A stretch of 64,000 nucleotides of DNA from Allolobophora icterica (taxonomy: Eukaryota > Annelida > Clitellata > Crassiclitellata > Lumbricidae), in the NCBI GenBank assembly GCA_963556255.1, contig OY744610.1, forward strand, positions 63,797,298-63,861,297. The letters are read 5' to 3'. The translations under genes were made by a program, and so were the position numbers. Numbering within the stretch: the stretch's first letter is position 1; every line of letters starts with the position of its first letter. Below are positions 51,411 through 62,275 of this stretch, piece after piece. The notes beneath the pieces are model-generated. The model made no database searches, had not been told where the DNA came from, and saw nothing but the letters and a program-made list of their open reading frames with translations.

Positions 51411-52400
51411 GCGAAGAAAGGAAGGAAGGAAGGAAGGAAGGAAGGAAGGAAGGAAGGAAGGAAGGAAGGAAGGAAGGAAGGAAGGAAGGAAGAAAGGAAG
51501 AAAGGAAGGAAGGAAGGAAGGAAGGAAGGAAGGAAGGAAGGAAGGAAGGAAGGAAGGAAGGAAGGAAGGAAGGAAGGAAGGAAGGAAGGAAGGAAGAAAG
51601 GAAGAAAGGAAGAAAGGAAGGAAGGAAGGAAGGAAGGAAGGAAGGAAGAAAGGAAGAAAGGAAGTAAGGAAGGAAGGAAGGAAGGAAGGAAGGAAGGAAG
51701 GAAGGAAGGAAGGAAGGAAGGAAGGAAGGAAGAAAGGAAGAAAGGAAGGAAGGAAGGAAGGAAGGAAGGAAGGAAGGAAGGAAGGAAGGAAGGAAGGAAG
51801 GAAGGAAGAAAGGAAGAAAGGAAGAAAGGAAGAAAGGAAGGAAGGAAGGAAGGAAGGAAGGAAGGAAGGAAGAAAGGAAGAAAGGAAGGAAGGAAGGAAG
51901 GAAGGAAGGAAGGAAGGAAGGAAGGAAGGAAGGAAGGAAGGAAGGAAGGAAGGAAGAAAGGAAGAAAGGAAGAAAGGAAGGAAGGAAGGAAGGAAGGAAG
52001 GAAGGAAGGAAGAAAGGAAGAAAGGAAGGAAGGAAGGAAGGAAGGAAGGAAGGAAGGAAGGAAGGAAGGAAGGAGGAAGAAGAGAAGGAAGGAAGAAGGA
52101 AGAAGAAAGGAAGGAAGGAAGGAAGGAAGGAAGGAAGAAAGGAAGAAAGGAAGGAAGAGGAAGGAAGAAGAGGAAGGAAGGAAGGAAGGAAGAAGGAGTG
52201 AAGGAAGAAAGGGAAGGATGAAGGAAGAGGAAGGAAGGAAGGAAGGAAGGAAGGATGGAGGAAGGAAGGAAGGAAGGAAGGAAGAAAGGAAGGAAGGAAG
52301 GAAGGAAGGAAGGAAGGAAGGAAGGAAGGAAGGAAGGAAGGAAGGAAGGAAGGAAGGAAGGAAGGAAGGAAGGAGAAGGAAGGAAGGAAGGAAGGAAAGG
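51411..52400. repeat. (GGAA)n / (GAAA) polypurine tract, about 1 kb
   Basis: Nearly all G and A on the plus strand, mainly GGAA with GAAAGGAA interruptions in a roughly 250-bp higher-order pattern (AGAAAGGAAGAAAGG recurs near 51596, 51722, 51810 and 51956). Lys/Arg/Glu-rich and Phe/Leu/Pro/Ser frames are artefacts. Confidence 0.98.
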
Positions 52401-52440
52401 ATAAGAATAAAGGAGAAGCAATTATCGTAGTAGAAGTCAT

Positions 52441-52600
52441 TAGACTAAATTAATTAGATTAGGTTAATTAGATTAAGTTAATTATATTAAATTAATTAGA
52501 TTAGATTAATAAGATATTAAATTAATTAGATTAGATTAATAAGATTAGATTAAATTAGTTTGATTAGATTAATTAGATTAGGTTAGATTGGATTGGATTT
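52441..52600. repeat. (TTAATTAGA)-type AT-rich minisatellite
   Basis: Irregular units of TTAATTAGATTAGA. Dense in TAATTA/TTAATTAG homeodomain-type core sites, most likely by composition alone. Confidence 0.9.
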
Positions 52601-52877
52601 GATGGCCAAAAACTACTTTACACGTAGTAATTCTTCTAATCTGACCTGTATTGCTTCTGGCGGGCAGACAAAGCGTCTTTTGTTCCCTTACGGATCCACT
52701 GTTGGCCGTGCTGACGTACTTGAAGCAGTATCCAATAATATTCCGATAGCCGACTGGTCGAACATCTCACAGGGAAACCTGACGACGTTTCCCATTGCAT
52801 TCCGATCTTCGCTCGGCAACATAGGCCAGATGTCGTTGAAGACTGGAAGTTACATGTATTTCCATTGCGTTGAGCTG

Positions 52878-52917
52878 TTAGACACCTTTAAATCGTTGCA
52901 CTACAATAATATAAATA
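52878..52917 (+). promoter_or_regulatory. PSE-TATA module
   Basis: Perfect core TTAGACACCTTTAAATCGT at 52878-52896, TATAAATA at 52910-52917, gap 13 bp, then TTTCTTGAATGAAACAC. A hairpin remnant (GGCCAGATGTCGTTGAAG) lies 38 bp upstream. Confidence 0.75.
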
Positions 52918-52937
52918 ACTTACTTTCTTGAATGAAA

Positions 52938-53115
52938 CACTTCGTCCGGGTAGGCTTACTGATTCGTATAAGGCCGTAATTTTCTTCAAGTAGTGATTTT
53001 TAAAAACCCAGCTTCATCGCTTACATGTGCATACCAGTGGTAGCGCCAGTCCGAAGCCCGGAGAAAACAGGAGGACGACGCTAATCGTCTTTGTTATAAA
53101 TAAGTCGCTAACCGC
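52938..53115 (+). ncRNA. Candidate small RNA, two-hairpin type
   Basis: About 170 nt. GCCAGTCCGAAGCCCGGAG: the small hairpin pairs TCCG with CGGA in place of CCA/TGG. Then AACAGGAGGAC, arm GACGCT (53077-53082), a diverged 3' arm, and TCGCTAACC near 53110. No other PSE follows for about 1 kb. Confidence 0.45.
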
Positions 53116-53394
53116 AAACACTTGGATGAAATTATGTAGATAGATGGTAGCAAATAGGAACGTGATCCTGTCTCGAATAATAATGAATTTCTGAAATTAT
53201 ACGCTGATATAATTATGGTCAAATAATATTCACATATATTCCACGTTCTGTTTATATTCCGCTGTTACTTTACACGTGTTTGTTGGATGTATGTATTTCA
53301 TATTACGATTCTTGTTAATGTTGTTTGTATACTGGATGTTGTTCATATCTGTGGAGGGGTATGGATGAATTGCAATACTCCTACATGAAGAACA

Positions 53395-53480
53395 TAAGAT
53401 CTTGAAAGACGCGATTCGATACCCGCAAGCCCCATTTAGGTCGACTCAGCCTTCCACTCCCTAGGTAGCAGCAGTAAAGT
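53395..53480 (+). mobile_element. SINE-like repeat, family S3 copy 3
   Basis: CGATTCGATACCCGCAAGCCCC and CTCAGCCTTCCACTCCCTAGG match the S3 head at 10.62-10.68 kb. The rest is missing. Confidence 0.45.
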
Positions 53481-53579
53481 GAGCCAAAAAGTAGAAATGC
53501 CAAGACGTTGATAATTGTGCCGTCTTGTTACCATGTAACTTACTGCTGTTTCTCATTAAGCTTGTGAATAAACATGATA

Positions 53580-53800
<221 letters not shown>

Positions 53801-53995
53801 ATCATTTGAATTTAAAATTCAGTTGAATGTGTTTTCGTTTTGCAGAATATCATATATTCTTTGCTAGTAAATAAAACGGATATTAAAAATTACGTTAACC
53901 ACAGGAACAGTTAAAAGAGCAGCTATGTTGGATACCTGTATTATTTAATTTTGCGTGCTGTTTGTTCAGCAATTGTAATGTACGATGAACGATAT

Positions 53996-54034
53996 GACGT
54001 CAACGGCAATGTTGCCGTCAGATGTTCTTAAACT
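53996..54034 (+). other. Terminal-hairpin element
   Basis: GACGTC (53996-54001) with GATGTT (54021-54026), an extended inner stem GGCAA/TTGCC (54005-54016), tail CTTAAAC. Confidence 0.55.
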
Positions 54035-54093
54035 TAAAACTAAAAATTTGACTATTTACTGGCATTTCTTAAAAGCGGCAAATTCGGCCACGA

Positions 54094-54113
54094 GATGTCG
54101 TTTAAAAACTAGA
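54094..54113 (+). terminator. 3'-box-like sequence after a hairpin element
   Basis: GATGTC (54094-54099) is followed by GTTTAAAAACTAGA (54100-54113), which fits the vertebrate snRNA 3'-box consensus GTTTN(0-3)AAARNNAGA exactly. Other copies read GTTAAAC and fit only loosely. Confidence 0.35.
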
Positions 54114-54138
54114 AATCTAATAAAAATGCGCTTCTATT

Positions 54139-54178
54139 TTAGACACCTCTTAGGCTTTTCTTCACTACGCTATAAATA
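54139..54178 (+). promoter_or_regulatory. PSE-TATA module
   Basis: Core TTAGACACCTCTTAGGCTT at 54139-54157, TATAAATA at 54171-54178, gap 13 bp. The core is degraded but spacing and TATA box are kept. Confidence 0.6.
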
Positions 54179-54301
54179 ACTCATTTTTGATAAATCTGTG
54201 CTTCAAATCAGCACATGCTAACGGCATAGGCAAGATATCGCTTATGACTTAAAATACAAATAATAATAATAATGACTTCAAATTATAAACCGCTCGTTGG
54301 A

Positions 54302-54340
54302 TTAGACACCTTTAAATGGGTCTTTCTAACCCGATAAATT
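54302..54340 (+). promoter_or_regulatory. PSE-TATA module
   Basis: Core TTAGACACCTTTAAATGGG at 54302-54320, GATAAATT at 54333-54340, gap 12 bp, then TATTCGTTCGCTC. Confidence 0.68.
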
Positions 54341-54359
54341 TATATTCGTTCGCTCTTTA

Positions 54360-54394
54360 GGCCAATATCATGCAGTCATAAGATGTCGTTAAAC
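54360..54394 (+). ncRNA. Candidate small RNA, minimal
   Basis: Only about 35 nt lie between the expected start and the tail: CAATATCATGCAGTCATAAGATGTCGTTAAAC. Either this RNA is tiny or the hairpin is not at a 3' end here. A useful test case. Confidence 0.3.
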
Positions 54395-54733
54395 TCTGGG
54401 AACTAGTACTGTATTCGACTGGAAGTATGTCTTCATGGATTGATCAAGTAGAGAAAAGCGGAAAGTTTTAAATTTCGGTAACAAGAATATTATTTACTAT
54501 TGGTCGATGAATCGAGAGTTTAACGACATCTTATGGCAACAAAAGCCGTTGACGACGACAGAAATTATTTTGACTTAGAGATGGCCCTTTTTAATACACA
54601 ACCGCTCTTCTGCTTTTAATTATTAGGTGAATATCATCCGGTTCATATGGCGTAATACATCTTAATGATCAATGAGACATAATACATCTGTACGTACTGC
54701 ATAGCGGTTGTTCGAAAAATGAAGAAAATGGAG

Positions 54734-54766
54734 CATTTTAAAGCCACGATTTAAAGGTGTATAAGA
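54734..54766 (-). promoter_or_regulatory. PSE core, poor TATA
   Basis: Core GATTTAAAGGTGTATAAG at 54749-54766; only CATTTTAA at the TATA position. Confidence 0.5.
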
Positions 54767-54842
54767 AAAGCTTCACAATTGTACTACTATTCACGGTTAA
54801 ACGACATAATGTGAATGCCATTGACATCGACGTTGTATTATG

Positions 54843-55058
54843 ACTAGCTGTAAACCCGTGAAAAATCACGGTTTAGCCTATAAAAAACAATTATTATTGC
54901 AGTGATAACAATAACGTCATATTATAGGCCTATAGCCGTCGTCAAGACAACCGTCAAGACAACCGTCGCCAAGGCGGCAGTATAGTGACGTCACAATAGT
55001 GTTTGTTTACGGGACAGACAGACAGACAGACGTACAACGGTTATTATGTAAGTTGATA
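54843..55058. repeat. Unclassified repeat R, copy 1
   Basis: Starts ACTAGCTGT, contains a near-terminal hairpin CCGTGAAAAATCACGG, repeated GTCGTCAAGACAACCGTC, a short GACA array, and ends CGTACAACGGTTATTATG. The RTE-like LINE landed directly at its right end. Confidence 0.75.
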
Positions 55059-55334
55059 TTCAATCATGGGGGGGGGTAATGGGGTATGCAAGCGTCTCAG
55101 ATAGCCTCTGCTGCCCAAATGTCCACCCACGCCGCCTTCACGAGGCCCCTCCTGTTTCAACAGAGTGCGTGGTGGGCGACCGAGTCCTCGCCGGTATAAG
55201 TGAGTGCCCATGGGCGAAGAAACCGAAGGACGGACGATGGATGTCATCGACGCTGAGAGATGGTGTCTCCTTAAAAACACCGGGAGGAAGGCAACGGGAA
55301 ACCACCTCCCTATCTATCCCGAGTTAAATGTAAA

Positions 55335-56006
55335 ATGACGCCAGAAAAGAATTCAGTGAACAACGTGAACGATTCAATCCAGATACTGGAAAGAGTCGCG
55401 TTCGGCAGGGGGGGACAAGGCTCCCTCGGTCGTCATCCAGCGAAAACCTTAAAAGAAAAAGAAAAGTTAAAAATAGGAACATGGAATGTAAGAACGATGC
55501 TGAGACCGGGAAAGTTGGCTAATGTCGTGAGAGAGATGAAGAGAGCAGGTTTGGACATTTTGGGCCTGTCGGAGGTCAGGTGGAAAGAGGGTGGAGACTT
55601 CATGAGTGACGGCATTAGGGTGATATACACTGGAGGAGAGAAGAGTCAAAATGGTGTGGCTATCTTGCTGTCGGAGAGAGTCGCCAAATGCGTATCAACG
55701 GTGGAGAGACGTGAGGATAGAATGCTCATAGTGACATTGCAAGCACACCCAGTCGACATAACAATAATACAAGTGTATATGCCAACATCAGCACACGAGG
55801 AGGAGGAGGTGGACGACATATACGAGATGATAGAGGAAAGGCTTAGAGACATCAAAGGCAAAGATTATGTGATTGTCATGGGAGATTGGAATGCAACAGT
55901 TGGCGAAAAAGAACAGGAAGAGGCTACAGGAAAATATGGACTGGGAACAGAAATGAAAGAGGAGAAAAGCTGGTGGAATTCTGCAAGAGACAAAAACTCA
56001 TGGTAA
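55335..56006 (+). pseudogene. RTE-like ORF N-terminus: APE endonuclease
   Basis: 224 residues. LKIGTWNVRTMLRPGKL (Asn), LDILGLSEVRWK (catalytic Glu), SQNGVAILLSE, IIQVYMPTSAHEEEEVDDIYEMIEERL and [13 protein letters not shown] (Asp, Asn) are standard APE-type landmarks. After KYGLG the family sequence continues in the frame of the next entry, so a one-base frameshift lies near 55935-55950. The sequence upstream of the first Met (55079-55320) is probably 5' UTR. Confidence 0.93.
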
Positions 56007-58303
56007 CAAATACTTGGTTCCAACAGGAAAAGCGGCGAAGATACACATGGAAGGCACCGGGAGATGGAGCAAGATACCAACTGGACTACATCATGATCAG
56101 ACAAAGGTACAGAAACAGTGTCAAGAACTCAAGAACTCTCCCAGGAGCCGATGCAGACACAGACCATAACCTGGTTGCCATGACAATACATCTCCGACTT
56201 AAGTTCATAAAGAAGCAAAGGATAGTTAAACAGAAATGGAATAGAGAAATAATGCAAACAAAGAGTAACGAACTCTCAGAAAATATAGAAGAACGGGTGG
56301 TGGAGTTGAGTACGGAGATAACAACAGATGAAAGGTGGAGGAGTCTGAAGGAGATCGTGATTGAGGAAACGACAAAGACTGTGGGGTTCCAGATGGGTAC
56401 AGGACCGCGCAAGCCATGGGTTACAACGGAGATGCTCAGGGATATGGAAGAAAGAAGAAAATGGAAACACCAGAGCACAGAAGAGGCAAGGAGTGAATAC
56501 AAAAGGCTGAATAATCAACTAAGAAGAACAACAGATAAGGCAAGAGAGGATTGGTGGGAAGAGCAGTGTAAGGAGCTAGAGATGCTACAGAATCGAGGAA
56601 GACACGACCTGGTATATGGAAAGGTCAAAACACTGACAAATAAGAAGAATATGGGTGGCGGAAGCGCAATCAAGGACAAGGATGGCAAGTTGCTAGAGGA
56701 CGCAGACGATATCAGGAAAAGATGGAAGGAATATGTTGAGGATTTATATATGGGAAAAAGTAGCCAAGAAGATCTCGGGGAAGAACAAACACCAAGTACC
56801 GATAACATAGGACCGGACATATTAAGGGAGGAGGTTCTGGCAGCTATCAGTGATATGAAAAACAACAAAGCAGAAGGAATAGATAATATCCCAATTGAAA
56901 TACTGAGGAACCTGGGAGAGAAGGCAATGACAGAACTAGTGCGGTTATGCCAAGACATATATAACACAGGAGTTTGGCCGGAAGATTTCCTACAGACTAT
57001 ATTGATCCCGCTCAAGAAAAAGCCAAATGCAACAACATGTGAAGACCACCGAACTATAAGCCTCCTCACACATGCATCCAAGATTCTACTAAGAGTTATC
57101 ACGAAGAGACTGCAAGCAAAGGCAGAAACAGATGACTGCTTGGGGGAGGATCAATTTGGTTTTAGAAAGGGAAGAGGAACAAGAGATGCAATTGCAGCAG
57201 TGAGGATACTAGCGGAAAGAAGCCTCCAGCATGGCCAGGACGTCTATGTGTGTTTCGTCGACTATGAGAAGGCTTTCGATAGGGTGGATTGGAGGAAATT
57301 AATGCATGCATTACGAAAAATAGGGGTGGATTGGAAAGAACGAAGACTTATTGGAAACCTGTACATGGGACAGAAAGTAAAAATAAGAATAGATGGTGAA
57401 TACTCAGAGCCGGGAAGAATAGGCAGAGGAGTGAGGCAAGGATGCCCGCTCTCTCCAATACTCTTCAACATCTACATCGAAGAGCTTGTACGGGAGGCGA
57501 TGGAAGAAGTGAACGAGGGAATAAAGGTTGGGGGTATGTTGGTGAAAGCGCTGAGATTTGCGGATGATCAGGCAATGTTAGCAAGAAGCCAAAAAGGACT
57601 GCAGAGAATGATGGATCGCCTGAATATGATCTCAGCAGAATACGAAATGAAAATAAATACCAAGAAGACAAAGGTCATGAGGATAAGCAAAAGAGAAGAA
57701 AAAGAAGTTAGAATAACCGTAAATGGAGTGGTCATCGAACAAGTTGAGAGATTCTGTTACCTAGGAAGTATGGTCACGAGGGATGTGAAGTGCCATACGG
57801 AGATAAAAAGAAGAATAGCCATGGGAAAAGATGCTTTCTATAAAAGAAAGGAGCTCTTGAGAGGAAAATTAAGTAGGAATCTGAAGAAGCGAATGGTTAA
57901 GACGCTGGTATGGAGTGTGGTTCTATACGGATCTGAAACGTGGACTATAAGAGGGGAGGACATCAAAAGGATAGAAGCCTTCGAAATGTGGATATGGCGT
58001 AGAATGGAGAGAATCAGCTGGACAGAGCACAAGACAAATGACGAAGTACTGCAAATGGTGGAAGAGGAGAGATCCATGATGAGGACAATCAGAGAGCGTC
58101 AAAGAAGATGGATTGGCCATATAATGAGAGGAAATTCCCTGCTACGAGATATCATCGAGGGTAGAATGGAAGGGAAAAACACAAGAGGAAGACCAAGAAC
58201 GATGTTCCTAGACTGGACAATGAAGAGGGACGGCTACAGACAGATGAAAGCGGAAGCTCAACATCGAGAGGAATGGCGCCGTTGGACATACGAACCTGCC
58301 TAA
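55886..58303 (+). CDS. RTE-like ORF: end of endonuclease plus reverse transcriptase
   Basis: 805 residues in one frame; the first 20 or so are out-of-frame relative to the family. The endonuclease end has [15 protein letters not shown] and [15 protein letters not shown] at about 310-590 has [65 protein letters not shown] (catalytic Asp), [18 protein letters not shown] and [11 protein letters not shown] (Asp pair). The C-terminus has [52 protein letters not shown] and [11 protein letters not shown]. All catalytic residues are intact; apart from the frameshift this copy looks young. Confidence 0.95.
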   Translation: MECNSWRKRTGRGYRKIWTGNRNERGEKLVEFCKRQKLMVTNTWFQQEKRRRYTWKAPGDGARYQLDYIMIRQRYRNSVKNSRTLPGADADTDHNLVAMTIHLRLKFIKKQRIVKQKWNREIMQTKSNELSENIEERVVELSTEITTDERWRSLKEIVIEETTKTVGFQMGTGPRKPWVTTEMLRDMEERRKWKHQSTEEARSEYKRLNNQLRRTTDKAREDWWEEQCKELEMLQNRGRHDLVYGKVKTLTNKKNMGGGSAIKDKDGKLLEDADDIRKRWKEYVEDLYMGKSSQEDLGEEQTPSTDNIGPDILREEVLAAISDMKNNKAEGIDNIPIEILRNLGEKAMTELVRLCQDIYNTGVWPEDFLQTILIPLKKKPNATTCEDHRTISLLTHASKILLRVITKRLQAKAETDDCLGEDQFGFRKGRGTRDAIAAVRILAERSLQHGQDVYVCFVDYEKAFDRVDWRKLMHALRKIGVDWKERRLIGNLYMGQKVKIRIDGEYSEPGRIGRGVRQGCPLSPILFNIYIEELVREAMEEVNEGIKVGGMLVKALRFADDQAMLARSQKGLQRMMDRLNMISAEYEMKINTKKTKVMRISKREEKEVRITVNGVVIEQVERFCYLGSMVTRDVKCHTEIKRRIAMGKDAFYKRKELLRGKLSRNLKKRMVKTLVWSVVLYGSETWTIRGEDIKRIEAFEMWIWRRMERISWTEHKTNDEVLQMVEEERSMMRTIRERQRRWIGHIMRGNSLLRDIIEGRMEGKNTRGRPRTMFLDWTMKRDGYRQMKAEAQHREEWRRWTYEPA

Positions 58304-58422
58304 GGGCAGAGAACCAAAGAAGAAGATATTCAATCATACTACAATTTTCACTGAAGTTGTTTTTGTTAATGCAGTCTAGAGCTAGGTGTAACTTATCCAG
58401 CGGTTGACCGAAAAGTGTAGAA

Positions 58423-58462
58423 TACATAGCAAAGGAAATACACGATTTAAAGGTGTCTAAGC
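58423..58462 (-). promoter_or_regulatory. PSE-TATA module
   Basis: Perfect core at 58444-58462, TACATAG at 58423-58429, gap 14 bp. GCGGTTGACCGAAAAGTG lies beyond. Confidence 0.65.
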
Positions 58463-58769
58463 ACACCTGCACAATTGTATTAGTATTCACGGTTGAACGA
58501 CATCTTTTGGCTGCCACGGAGGTACGATGACATGGACCTTACATTAAGATAAATTATGTATTGATGCAGGAGTAGAAAAGAAAGTAGTAGACAGGAGTCA
58601 TTCATTCATTCATGCATTCAGCGCATTTATACATTTATGTAGGGCCTCTCCAAGAATAATTTCTCATAGGCGCTCCAATCCGGCGGGAAAAAACAGTTTT
58701 CAAATGTTTTTTAGAAAGTGCATGGAGAATTCCCAGCTAAGACAAGACGCAGATAAAAATGAACGCCAT

Positions 58770-59120
58770 TCCTTTGCATCCAAAGGGAGACCATAACAGA
58801 CCAAAATATTTATGTGACTTATTTCATCGCCCTCACTCTGCGGCTTCTCTTCGTCCTCTTCGTTCATCTGACCGTTTGGACCTCCTCGTTCCCCGTGTCA
58901 GGACTTCACTGGCTCAATCTAGGTCGTTTGCTTCCATTGGCCCTGCTCTTTGGAATGGGCTTCCTCCGTTTGTTCGTTCTTCTATTCTCTCAGGTAGCGT
59001 CTCTTCCTCTTTTACCTTTCTTAAAACTTGCTTTTTCTCTCGGGGTCTATCGCACTGGGAGCGCTTCTGAATGGCCCTCCCGCTAGAAGCGCTTTATAAA
59101 TATCCGAATACAATACAATA
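58770..59120 (+). pseudogene. CR1/L2-group ORF2 C-terminus, (ATACA)n tail
   Basis: Frame from about 58804: PHSAASLRPLRSSDRLDLLVPRVRTSLAQSRSFASIGPALWNGLPP is the C-terminal end of CR1/L2-type LINEs. Stop near 59070, then GCGCTTTATAAATATCC and ATACAATACA. Inserted in an older L2-like 3' end/minisatellite; the minisatellite resumes at about 59121. Confidence 0.82.
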
Positions 59121-59321
59121 ACAGGTGGATCCAAAGGGAAACCATTACAGGTGGATCCAAAGGGAGACCATTACAGCTGAGTGGCCCAACCACCGAAAAA
59201 GGTCGACACTGCATTATTAAGGTGTAGGTGAAAGAAACAACCAGTTCACCCTGAGCAGTGGTTGGGCTGGCATTCTGTTTACTCAATAGATGGCGCTGAA
59301 CAGTGTAAATTTAAAGATCTA

Positions 59322-59361
59322 TTAGACACATTTAAACAGAACAATTAATGCTTTATAAATA
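59322..59361 (+). promoter_or_regulatory. PSE-TATA module
   Basis: Core TTAGACACATTTAAACAGA at 59322-59340, TATAAATA at 59354-59361, gap 13 bp. Confidence 0.65.
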
Positions 59362-59382
59362 AGTCATTTACTCCGTTACAGC

Positions 59383-59432
59383 AATGTACGCTCCGCATAA
59401 TCAGCTTTGTCATGACACAGTATCGTTCAACA
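59383..59432 (+). ncRNA. Candidate small RNA, short type
   Basis: About 50 nt: GCTCCGCATAATCAGCTTTGTCATGACACAGTATCGTTCAACA. The inner stem is partly kept; the outer arm is diverged. Confidence 0.35.
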
Positions 59433-59569
59433 TCAACTAACCAACACACCAATTGGCATAGTACTTGACTGGAACCGATTTTCACCTTACCTGTCTATTG
59501 ATTTTATTTTGACTGAGCATGACCTGGTTCCCGCGACTTGGGTTTTGTGGGCGCTGTGTAAATCTCGAG

Positions 59570-59655
59570 ATTACGATTCGAACCCAGACGCAGAAGTAAC
59601 AGACCGATGCATTACCAGTTGGCCACTCCGTACCCGATGTATCCATGGAAACGAC
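59570..59655 (-). mobile_element. tRNA-derived SINE head, family S4 copy 3
   Basis: Minus strand A box TGGCCAACTGGTAATGC and B box GGGTTCGAATCG at a tRNA-like distance. It is not cloverleaf-complete. Confidence 0.6.
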
Positions 59656-60117
59656 GAGGAACAACGAAAGATGGCAGCACTGTTAGCAGACCTTTAGAAT
59701 AAGACATCGATGCTTTCATCGTCCCATTCACTATAAACAATGAATTTCCAAACAATGTTTATCCAGTCGATACGAACGCCATTAAAGCTGGATAGATCTG
59801 CTCAACACACTGGAGTGGCGTGTATCTCGACAAATTTAAGTATAAAACTCACCTCATGTATGTAATTGTCTGCGCTCTCACACATCTAGAATCGCCGCTC
59901 TGCACAGTTCTGGATACGCCATTGAGAGTGTGAACACTCACACAGAGTCAAAGCTCTGCTGTAGAAGCAAGCTCTCTTTCGATGTGCCACCAACAAGCGA
60001 CCATTGGATTGTTACAAGGACGCCACTTAAGTACGTTCTGTTCAGTCGGTATATTCACTGGAGCAGGGAAGTACTGTGAAGCGTGTAAGTACTAATTACA
60101 TACATTTTTATGGTTTA

Positions 60118-60285
60118 TACTAGCTGTCCTAACCCGTGAAAAATCACGGTATATAAAAAACAATTATTATTGCAGTGATAACAATAACGTCATATTATAG
60201 GCCCATAGCCGTCGTCAAGACAACCGTCAAGACAACCGTCGCCAAGGCGGCAGCATAGTGACGTCACAATAGTGTTTGTTTACGG

Positions 60286-60316
<31 letters not shown>

Positions 60317-60325
60317 GGACGGACG

Positions 60326-60364
<39 letters not shown>

Positions 60365-60392
60365 GTACAACGGTTATTATGTAAGTTGATAT
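60118..60392. repeat. Unclassified repeat R, copy 2
   Basis: Near-identical to copy 1 (CCGTGAAAAATCACGG hairpin, AAGACAACCGTCAAG repeats, same right end) except that its GACA array (60287-60363) is about 60 bp longer and includes GGAC units. Confidence 0.8.
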
Positions 60393-61007
60393 ACTGCATT
60401 ACATTGGTAAGAACGTACGTCCCATGCGTTTATGTGCGTGAGGATGTCGGTTCGCATGTCGATCGTGGCTTATTGCAGAGAATTGAAACATCACTTGGAC
60501 TAACACTAAGGGAAGCAATGGATTTGACAAATATCTGTGGACAATGGAGATCATTTATTCGTACCCATCGCCGCCAAATGGCTGGGATCAGGAACAGGTG
60601 TTGATGATGAATGAATCTCTATATCACAGTCTTTAAACAGGGACCTTAAAAGGCGTGGCACCAATTTATGGGCAGCAATGGTGCAGAATCTCACCCGATA
60701 AACTCAATACAATACAATGTAACTGTTACGGATTGATCCTCTGTATTTTTACCTACTGTCAGTATATGTGCCATCATAATTGCGGGGGGAAGGGGAAGGG
60801 GAAGAGGAGGGAGGAGAGGGGAAGTTGCTCCAATGATATCTGGGGAATATACGCCCCTGCAATACAATATACTTGTATTTGATATTGCCCTCCTTCCAAA
60901 GTTCAGAAGTGCACACACGACCTTTGATGGCGCAGAGCATTGTGAGTGAAAGACTTGCTCCAGGTCACTACACAGTAACCGTCTCATCATGCTCGATCGC
61001 TTATATA

Positions 61008-61215
61008 TAACTAGTGTATTAACCCGTCATAAATTATGACGTGACGACAGTGTATCATTATAGGCCTAGGCCTATATGTATCGTTTGTTAAAATGCTCTG
61101 ATCGCCGTCGTCAAGACGACCGTCGTCAAGACGGCAGTACAAACGGCTTCACAATAGAACAGAAGCCGTTTGTGACGTAGCGTCCTGCGACAGACAAATT
61201 TGCATATAAGGAAAC
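61008..61215. repeat. Unclassified repeat R, diverged copy 3
   Basis: ACTAGTGTATTAACCCGTCATAAATTATGACG keeps the terminal hairpin with changed bases (CGTCATAA/TTATGACG), then GCCGTCGTCAAGACGACC and GACAGACAAATTTGC. Same family, much older. Confidence 0.6.
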
Positions 61216-61504
61216 TATATGTATAGATTATGTCTTTTCGTTCACAACTTAAGATTTATAGGCCTACCTGTTGTTTTTCAAAATCCTTATCGATCATCGG
61301 CCGCTTCTATGTCTTTGCCAACTCATCTTCCGGATGTTGATAGTGATGCAGCAACAACAGCTAGTGAGCACTTCCGCACTCTATATATAGCCACGTTGAC
61401 GTCATTCCTAGCAAGTCTCTGCCTGTTATTGGTCATAGCGATGGAACCAAAATGCATTTATGGGGTTAGAAAATCAGTTAAGCTGCATGTAGATCACGTT
61501 TAAG

Positions 61505-62035
61505 CTAAATGCAAATAAGGCGACATTGATCTTCCATTATTTGACGATTTGCCGTCGCTTTCCATCAAGTTATCGGAACACAAGGTCACGGTCGTAAAAG
61601 CTTGGAGTACGCAATCCGCAATACAAAATTCCAATTAGTTTCCAACCTTTTTTCGAAAGTCATTTAGCCAACGACACTTGTCTTTAATTTCATTAATTTT
61701 TTCTTTTCCATTTAGTTCTTAATTTTAATGGCAAGAAGCATTCATTGTATTCAACCGCAGTTAAAAAATAGTTACAGGCCCATGTTAGTAGTTTTTTTCA
61801 CAAATATTTTACCCATTTTGCTATTCAGCCGCGGCACTCTTAGAGCAGGATACCATTTGGTACCGCGGAACCCTTGGGTACAACGGAACTGAGCTGTAGT
61901 TAGCATGTTGCGTCGTTTGACTTCCACTCCAGATATATAAGTCCGACCTCTTCAAGAATTCATTTAGTGTTCAACAACATCTTGTGGTTGACAGAAGAGT
62001 TCGCGTCGATTATAAATGCAAAGAATGCGCAGAAT
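61505..62035. other. No recognised feature
   Basis: AT-rich; no module, transposon end or protein signature. Confidence 0.4.
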
Positions 62036-62061
62036 AAATCAACCAGAAATGAGTAGTATTC

Positions 62062-62099
62062 TTATAGGGTTAGTAATAGATGAATTAAAGGTGTCTAAC
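62062..62099 (-). promoter_or_regulatory. PSE-TATA module
   Basis: Core GAATTAAAGGTGTCTAAC at 62082-62099, TTATAG at 62062-62067, gap 14 bp. Confidence 0.55.
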
Positions 62100-62275
62100 C
62101 CGAGATTAAATAATGTTTCGCAGGTATAGCGTTTAATGGCATCTTGCGGCTGACAGAATCGCTGATGTCAACTATGCTGCTATGCAGTAAAGAAAGTATA
62201 TATTTTTCTTTATGCAATAATATCACCCGAATGAATGAACAGTGAAAGGTCGATTGGACTCTGTGACCATGACTT

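Larger units (their letters stand above)
55055..58337 (+). mobile_element. Full-length RTE-like LINE with 13-bp target-site duplications
   Basis: Perfect direct repeats GATATTCAATCAT at 55055-55067 and 58325-58337. The element itself starts with a G9 run at 55066-55074, holds one long ORF (endonuclease and RT) broken by a single frameshift, and ends soon after the stop with GGGCAGAGAACCAAAGAAGA. The very short 3' UTR and lack of ORF1 fit the RTE group. Confidence 0.95.
58600..60112. repeat. Three-copy block, copy 3
   Basis: L2-like 3' end (58600-58760, minus), a CR1/L2-group insertion (58770-59120), two minisatellite units, promoter module at 59322, SINE head at 59570, and the shared 450-bp right part. 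Only this copy has the inserted LINE. Confidence 0.8.

Noticed and set aside
60272..60604. Frame DRQTDRQTD... through repeat R
   Set aside because: A translation of the GACA array; the remainder has no recognised domain.
61219..61503. A 94-codon frame with a hydrophobic stretch (TLTSFLASLCLLLVIAM)
   Set aside because: It begins at the edge of repeat R, has no homologue I recognise, and a single hydrophobic run is weak evidence.
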